Below are positions 4,493-8,517 of a stretch of 8,517 bases of DNA, in pieces. Each line of letters begins with the position of its first letter. Within the stretch, counting starts at the first letter, position 1. Below the pieces are notes generated by a model that saw only the letters and a program-made list of their open reading frames with translations, did not search any database and was not told where the DNA came from. This stretch comes from RUG11198 sp036342255 (lineage in GTDB: Bacteria > Bacillota_I > Bacilli_A > RF39 > UBA660), in the NCBI GenBank assembly GCA_036342255.1, contig JAZAUS010000030.1, positions 1 to 8,517 on the forward strand, written 5' to 3'. The translations under genes were made by a program, and so were the position numbers.

Positions 4493-6049
4493 TTATATTA
4501 AATTAATCCAGCATGCAGGTCTTACACCATAATGTGTCATATATGCCATATTAGCTGAAAATTGACCATCAGTATATACCATCCAAACCATTGATCCATA
4601 GCTACTTTTTGGTGAACGTAACCACCAATAATTACAGTCATATGCATTATCATCTCTTAAACCTTGAGAATTCGCATAATCTGTTGCCTTTGCTTTTCTT
4701 GACTCATTAGTAGAATAATAATCTATAGCTTCACTACAAGATAATAAGAATATATTATCTAATGTGTCATTACAAATATATGGATTTTCTTCTTCAGTTG
4801 TAGATTCTAAACTATTATCTAGTAATGTTTCTTCTATAAATCCCTTTTGGATATTGTTAAATACTTGATTATAGAATGTATCATTTAAGAATTTCCTAAT
4901 ATTAGATAATTCATAATTATTAGTATATCCAATACTACCATTATGTTCAAATGTTTGTGTTGTATCAGTTGGATAGAATTCTTGTGAATCTAGTATTAGA
5001 TTTGAAATAATTAAAGCTTTACCATTATCTTCAAATAATATATCCCATTCTATTGAATCATAGCTAAACCAATATACTTCGTTAGTTAGATAATTATTTT
5101 GTTCTTGAAATGTATTATCAGTTTTTGATGTAATAGCATATATAGGTCTATATTCAGTAAAATAAACTCCTCTATAATCATATATACCATCTTTATCATA
5201 ATCTATATCTATATAATACATATAACTTGATATCTCACGATTAATATAATAATTATAATCATTCCAATTATTTAAATTTGAAGAATTAGGTAATTCTCCT
5301 GCGATATTATTTAATTCACTTTTTAATTCATCATCAGTAACTAATTCTTGTGGGTATTCACCAAAATATATTTTATTTTCATCTCTATCATATGTAATAT
5401 CGCCTATAGAATTAGTTAATTCTATTCTAATATTAATATTCTTATTTGGCATAGTAAATGTATATGAATTACCATATGCTTCTAAAACATCATCTATATA
5501 CCATAATACATAATTACTTGATTCATTATTAGTAGTAATAGTTAGCTTATCTTTATAACTATAATCATTATCACTTATAGCACCTGATATAACTAATTCA
5601 GTATAATTTTCTATTGTAACCTTATATTTATCATATGAAAATCTAGCTTCAACTGTCTTTGTTTGTAAAACAGTATATTCTAATGTTTTAGAATCAGATA
5701 TCATCTTTTCACCATCATACCATCCATCAAATAAATAACCATCATTTACTTCACAAGATAATATAATTACTGAATTATATAAATAATTACCTTCTCCTCT
5801 AATACTACCAGCTTCATCAATGTTTTTAGTTAAAGAAATCATGCATTCTTGGGCTGTGGTTGTTTCAATAGTTGTTGTTTCTACTGTTGTAGTACTATTA
5901 CTTGTTGTTTCAGTTGCTGTAGTTGTTTTGGCACTAGTAGTTGTTTTAATAGTTGATGTATTAGTAGTGCTACTAACCTTACATGAGCTTAAGCTAAGTG
6001 CAAGTAAAGACATACCTAATAAAGCTGGTTTTAATATCTTTTTATTCAT
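4493..6049 (-). CDS. Surface lipoprotein: Thr-rich linker, InlB-type repeats, DUF6273 domain
   Basis: 518 residues. A lipoprotein signal ends at L20-S21-S22-C23, so the protein is probably anchored outside the membrane. Residues 24-67 form a low-complexity Thr/Ser stalk (runs of TTT, ETT, KTT). Residues 68-140 look like an InlB B-type beta repeat (SIRGEGNYLYN...GYLFDGWYDGEK...VEARFS), with a second, more diverged copy to about 212 (VLWYIDDVLEAYGN, YTFTMPNKNINIRIE). The C-terminal part (about 225-518) fits DUF6273: KIYFGEYPQ, RGVYFTEYRP (293-302), WFSYDSIEWDIL (327-338), NYWWLRSP (473-480) and GVRPACWI (508-515). DUF6273 occurs in many surface proteins of gut Bacillota and has no proven activity; a carbohydrate- or protein-binding role is inference. 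Odd feature: DYDKDGIYD (283-291) resembles a dockerin/EF-hand calcium loop. The RBS is weak (GTGGAAA). A gene of its own promoter and terminator. Confidence 0.88.
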   Translation of the reverse strand: MNKKILKPALLGMSLLALSLSSCKVSSTTNTSTIKTTTSAKTTTATETTSNSTTTVETTTIETTTAQECMISLTKNIDEAGSIRGEGNYLYNSVIILSCEVNDGYLFDGWYDGEKMISDSKTLEYTVLQTKTVEARFSYDKYKVTIENYTELVISGAISDNDYSYKDKLTITTNNESSNYVLWYIDDVLEAYGNSYTFTMPNKNINIRIELTNSIGDITYDRDENKIYFGEYPQELVTDDELKSELNNIAGELPNSSNLNNWNDYNYYINREISSYMYYIDIDYDKDGIYDYRGVYFTEYRPIYAITSKTDNTFQEQNNYLTNEVYWFSYDSIEWDILFEDNGKALIISNLILDSQEFYPTDTTQTFEHNGSIGYTNNYELSNIRKFLNDTFYNQVFNNIQKGFIEETLLDNSLESTTEEENPYICNDTLDNIFLLSCSEAIDYYSTNESRKAKATDYANSQGLRDDNAYDCNYWWLRSPKSSYGSMVWMVYTDGQFSANMAYMTHYGVRPACWINLI

Positions 6050-6105
6050 ATTATCATTTCCACTCTAAATTAAACTAAATTTCAAACTTTAATTAACCGG
6101 AAGAT

Positions 6106-6134
6106 ATTTTAGCATATAAATAAAATTTATGCAA
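6106..6134 (-). promoter_or_regulatory. Promoter of the DUF6273 lipoprotein gene
   Basis: Minus strand: -35 TTGCAT (6134-6129), a 17-bp spacer ending in a TGC extension, and -10 TAAAAT (6111-6106). The leader is about 50 nt and contains a direct AATTTAG pair and only a weak RBS. It directly abuts the PAP2 terminator, so this gene is probably transcribed on its own. Confidence 0.65.
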
Positions 6135-6140
6135 AAAGAA

Positions 6141-6162
6141 AAAACGCAACATTATGCGTTTT
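6141..6162 (-). terminator. Intrinsic terminator of the PAP2 gene
   Basis: AAAACGCA (6141-6148) pairs with TGCGTTTT (6155-6162) around a 6-nt loop; flanking AAAGA/TCTTT extends the A/U stem. In the minus RNA it is followed by U-rich sequence. It begins 17 nt after the PAP2 stop codon. Confidence 0.75.
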
Positions 6163-6179
6163 ATCTTTAAATATATATT

Positions 6180-6833
6180 TTATTCTTCTTCATTATTATT
6201 AGTAAATATTTTAGCAATACCAAATGATAAGAAATAGAATGTTAAGCCAATGAATAATCCACCCATTGCATCAGTAATATAATGCATACCTGATAACACT
6301 CTAAATAATGTTACAATAACAATAAAGAATACTGCAACACATAAGCTTAAATACTTTACTAAATTATTCTTAAATACTTTAGTTAATAAATTATGTAATG
6401 ATAACATAAAGAATGTTGTTAAGAATATATGTGTTGATGGGAATGATGCTTCATTACCATTAATAGGTCTATAATTAACTTTAATTGCCTTATCAAATAA
6501 AAGCCAGAAAGCAACCGCAAATACAATAAATATACCATAAGTAACAACACTTGAATCAACCATCATAATGCTTTTACCTTTAACTAATTGATATATTCCT
6601 AAACCAATACCAAATGCCACACTTACAAAAGAAAAATAAAAGAATATATCTGATATTTTATCTAATGTTTTATTCTCTTCATATTTAACTAAATCATTTA
6701 AATGTGATAATCCTACTTCCTTACCAGATAATGTAATAACTCTTTTATCCACTGATAGTAATATTACTAAAAGACAAAATAGCACAAAGAATGTAATACC
6801 CAATATAACATATAAATTAAAATACTTTTTCAT
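6180..6833 (-). CDS. PAP2-family membrane phosphatase
   Basis: 217 residues, about six membrane helices. It belongs to the PAP2 acid phosphatase superfamily, which removes phosphate from lipid phosphates such as undecaprenyl-pyrophosphate or phosphatidylglycerol-phosphate on the outer face of the membrane. All three catalytic motifs are readable: K115-x6-R122-P123 (KAIKVNYRP); PSTH at 132-135, with Thr in place of the usual Gly of PSGH; and R178-x5-H184-x3-D188 (RVLSGMHYITD). Residue H184 would be the nucleophile-type His and H135 the second catalytic His. The helical first 30 residues and the loop at 30-60 precede the core. A longer reading frame begins at 6899, but that ATG overlaps the -35 box; the ATG at 6833 has GGGGAG 4 nt upstream and lies after the promoter, so it is preferred. 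Substrate cannot be told from sequence. Its position among lipoprotein genes fits envelope work. Confidence 0.9.
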   Translation of the reverse strand: MKKYFNLYVILGITFFVLFCLLVILLSVDKRVITLSGKEVGLSHLNDLVKYEENKTLDKISDIFFYFSFVSVAFGIGLGIYQLVKGKSIMMVDSSVVTYGIFIVFAVAFWLLFDKAIKVNYRPINGNEASFPSTHIFLTTFFMLSLHNLLTKVFKNNLVKYLSLCVAVFFIVIVTLFRVLSGMHYITDAMGGLFIGLTFYFLSFGIAKIFTNNNEEE

Positions 6834-6837
6834 AAAA

Positions 6838-6899
6838 CTCCCCTTTTCTATAACTACATAAACTAAATAAATTATATAACAATAATTATAAAAAATCAA
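6838..6899 (-). promoter_or_regulatory. PAP2 promoter and start-deciding RBS
   Basis: Minus strand: -35 TTGATT (6899-6894), a 17-bp spacer, -10 TATAAT (6876-6871), predicted start near 6864, then AAAAGGGGAG with its core at 6843-6838, 4 nt before the ATG at 6833. The full promoter lies over the first codons of the longer reading frame starting at 6899, which argues against that start. Confidence 0.75.
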
Positions 6900-6911
6900 A
6901 ACAACATATTA

Positions 6912-6936
6912 AGTGTTTAGACAGTGTCTGAACACT
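6912..6936. repeat. 25-bp near-perfect palindrome between lipoprotein B and PAP2
   Basis: Arms AGTGTTTAGACA (6912-6923) and TGTCTGAACACT (6925-6936) around a single G, with one non-complementary position (6918/6930). It lies 44 nt after the stop of lipoprotein B and 13 nt upstream of the PAP2 -35. There is no U-run in either direction. It could be a U-poor terminator or processing hairpin for lipoprotein B, or an operator for PAP2. A second short inverted repeat, AGATGT/ACATCT (6940-6965), lies between it and the stop. Confidence 0.5.
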
Positions 6937-6979
6937 ACTAGATGTATATGTCATTTAAAACATCTTATATAGAAAAAAA

Positions 6980-8317
6980 TTAATCTATATTAAAATTATA
7001 TTTTGTCAAAAAATTATTATTTTTACAATAATTAATAAATTCAGTTTCTTTTTCATTTATACCTTCAAAAGTGATATCATTTAGTGATATTTCAATATGA
7101 ATTTCTTCTGTGTTAATAGTAGTTGCTTTTTTACCAATTGCATTTAAATTTTCTAATAAATCTTTGCTGTAATCAGTATTATCAGCTGTATAAACGAACT
7201 CATCTTTTTCTTTATAAACTTGATCATATTTAAAATATGCAAATCCAATACGATAAAAGTCTTCTACATCTTCTACAATATTTTTATAATCCAACCATAC
7301 TTCTATATATGAATAAGAACCATCTGTGCTCTCTAAGAAGTCTTCTATATTTGTAGTTTGAATATTTCCATAATATCTAAGTTTATTTTCATTCGCATTA
7401 ATTTTATTTTTTATTATTATATATTTATCAGTCAGTTCAAAACTTAATTCATAATATTTTTTTACTTCATCTTTTAAATTTGTTATGCTCGTCAAAAATG
7501 CCAAACCACTTTCGCCATATTGACCATACTTAAAAGTACTAGGGTAGTCATTATACATAATATTCTTTGCATGAAAAACCAGATTTTCATCTTGTGACTT
7601 ATAATCTGTCTTTATCACATCAAAATAATTATCTTTTTCTTTAAAAGAATTATAACTTTTTGAAAAATATGTTGCTTTATGTGCATTATCAAAATCAAAT
7701 GTAGAATCAAGTATTGTGTATAGAGACTCAATTTTATTTGCTGATGTTGTTGCATATTCAATTGTACCACCATTTGAAAGATCACCAATTTTTTTAGAAT
7801 ATAGCCCTTGATTCTTATATTCATTTTTTGATTCTGATGAAACATTTGTTTTTTTAAAATTATATTCTTGGCTACTACAATTTGTTTCATCTGCAATAGA
7901 AAAACGATTATTGTTAGAAAATTCATATATGGTTTCCGAAATACTTTTAGTATCAAGAGTTTTAGTATTACCTAAAGTGTAATTATCCTGTTTTTCTATA
8001 ATTTCACCATCATCATTTTTTTCTACCTCATGAATGATGTCATTTTCGGTTTCATGTGTTTTTAAAACATTTACTTTTGCATCATATGGATGAACAATAT
8101 CATCACCAATATGTTTAACACTAAAATATATATAATCCAATTTACTAATCATTTCATCATACGTATCATTTTTATTAATAATAACATCTACATTTTGACT
8201 ATTTTTAAATGTAATAGAGTCAACATTTTTTCCTTTTTTTGCATTTAATCCTTCACATGATGTAATTGCAAATAAACCTAAAATTAAAATTGTACATTCA
8301 AGAAATCTTTTTTTCAT
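6980..8317 (-). CDS. Predicted lipoprotein of unknown function (paralog B)
   Basis: 445 residues; signal MKKRFLECTILILGLFAITSC with lipobox I18-T19-S20-C21 (a slightly weaker box than paralog A, and with an extra Cys at position 8). No named domain is recognised. It aligns end to end with the 3031-4365 protein: VDSITFKN (32-39), DTYDEMISKL (51-60), NQGLY and GGTIEYATTS (169-192), AHKATYF (212-218), YYELSFELTDKYIIIKNKIN (288-307), EVWLDYKNI (339-347), AYFKYDQV (360-367) and KNNNFLTKYNF (432-442). The region between about 70 and 165 is the most diverged. The start is supported by TGGAG 8 nt upstream. No convincing promoter of its own is seen, and the gene begins 51 nt after the stop of the upstream partial gene with no hairpin between, so the two may be co-transcribed. 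Role unknown. Confidence 0.82.
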   Translation of the reverse strand: MKKRFLECTILILGLFAITSCEGLNAKKGKNVDSITFKNSQNVDVIINKNDTYDEMISKLDYIYFSVKHIGDDIVHPYDAKVNVLKTHETENDIIHEVEKNDDGEIIEKQDNYTLGNTKTLDTKSISETIYEFSNNNRFSIADETNCSSQEYNFKKTNVSSESKNEYKNQGLYSKKIGDLSNGGTIEYATTSANKIESLYTILDSTFDFDNAHKATYFSKSYNSFKEKDNYFDVIKTDYKSQDENLVFHAKNIMYNDYPSTFKYGQYGESGLAFLTSITNLKDEVKKYYELSFELTDKYIIIKNKINANENKLRYYGNIQTTNIEDFLESTDGSYSYIEVWLDYKNIVEDVEDFYRIGFAYFKYDQVYKEKDEFVYTADNTDYSKDLLENLNAIGKKATTINTEEIHIEISLNDITFEGINEKETEFINYCKNNNFLTKYNFNID

Positions 8318-8368
8318 ATTTTATACTCCACATTATGATAAAATTCAAATTATTTTACTTTCTATTAA

Positions 8369-8517
8369 CTAAGCATTTTCCATAATTAATTTAAACTCTT
8401 CTACGCATTCTTTTACTTTTTTTATAAATTCATCTTCGCCTACTATCTTTTCATCTAAATAAGTACGAGCAAGTTGCTTATCATTTCTTTCACCATTGGC
8501 TACAAAATTTTTATAAT
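8369..8517 (-). CDS. C-terminal 48 codons of an unidentified gene (runs off right edge)
   Basis: An open frame without a start enters from the right edge and ends at TAG (8371-8369). The peptide begins YKNFVANGERNDKQLARTYL and ends in a predicted charged helix, EDEFIKKVKECVEEFKLIMENA. Codon use and base composition match the neighbours and no internal stop occurs, so it is likely a real cytoplasmic protein end. I do not recognise the family. It lies 51 nt upstream of lipoprotein B with no terminator, so it may head the same transcript. The frame is short, hence moderate confidence. Confidence 0.6.
   Translation of the reverse strand, partial: YKNFVANGERNDKQLARTYLDEKIVGEDEFIKKVKECVEEFKLIMENA

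Noticed and set aside
5820..6068. Plus-strand frame made largely of Val, Leu and Ser
   Set aside because: It is the antisense of the signal peptide and Thr-rich stalk of the DUF6273 lipoprotein; the repetitive Val comes from the reversed Thr codons.
6834..6899. Longer N-terminus of the PAP2 protein from the ATG at 6899
   Set aside because: A full TTGATT-N17-TATAAT promoter lies within it and a good RBS precedes the internal ATG at 6833.
7615..7956. Minus-strand 113-codon frame inside lipoprotein B
   Set aside because: It is an out-of-frame shadow within a longer, paralog-supported gene, with a Lys/Ile/Gln-biased product typical of A/T-rich noise.
1..8517. TGA-as-Trp genetic code
   Set aside because: Trp codons checked in several genes are TGG and all frames are intact under the standard bacterial code.
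1..8517. CRISPR array, tRNA or rRNA gene
   Set aside because: No regularly spaced repeats, cloverleaf with GGTTC-type T arm in context, or rRNA-like sequence is seen on either strand.

Overview
This AT-rich window (roughly 70% A+T by eye) reads like a low-GC Bacillota chromosome, probably an uncultured gut or host-associated Bacilli/Erysipelotrichia/RF39-type lineage. That placement is inference, drawn from base composition, AGGAGG-type ribosome binding sites, TATAAT-type promoters (several of the extended TGn form), diderm-free lipoprotein signals and a DUF6273 surface protein. All tryptophans I checked are TGG, and the visible stops are TAA (six) or TAG (one). The window therefore does not look like a code-4 mollicute that reads TGA as Trp.

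Layout. 1-938 (minus) is the 5' part of an IS1182-family transposase that runs off the left edge. 1051-1806 (minus) is a water-type aquaporin, and 2026-2718 (plus) is a divergently transcribed DUF1275/YoaK-family membrane protein. A compound ATTAC/GTAAT palindrome lies in the divergent intergenic region. The 312-nt stretch 2719-3030 has no protein gene but holds an unusually GC-rich, hairpin-dense island with a well-formed minus-strand extended -10 promoter. It is the best candidate here for an undescribed element, a small structured RNA. From 3031 to the right edge everything is on the minus strand. In transcription order these are the last 48 codons of an unknown gene (8517-8369), lipoprotein paralog B (8317-6980), a PAP2 phosphatase (6833-6180), a Thr-rich-linker/DUF6273 lipoprotein (6049-4493) and lipoprotein paralog A (4365-3031).

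How they fit together. The right half looks like a cell-envelope locus: three predicted lipoproteins and a membrane PAP2 phosphatase that could act on undecaprenyl-pyrophosphate or phosphatidyl-phosphate lipids. PAP2, the DUF6273 protein and paralog A each have their own recognisable promoter, and three genes are followed by intrinsic terminators. They are therefore mostly single-gene units lying co-directionally rather than one operon. Only paralog B seems tied to its upstream neighbour (51-nt gap, no hairpin). The two paralogous lipoproteins flank the other two envelope genes, consistent with an old duplication. No tRNA, rRNA or CRISPR array is visible.
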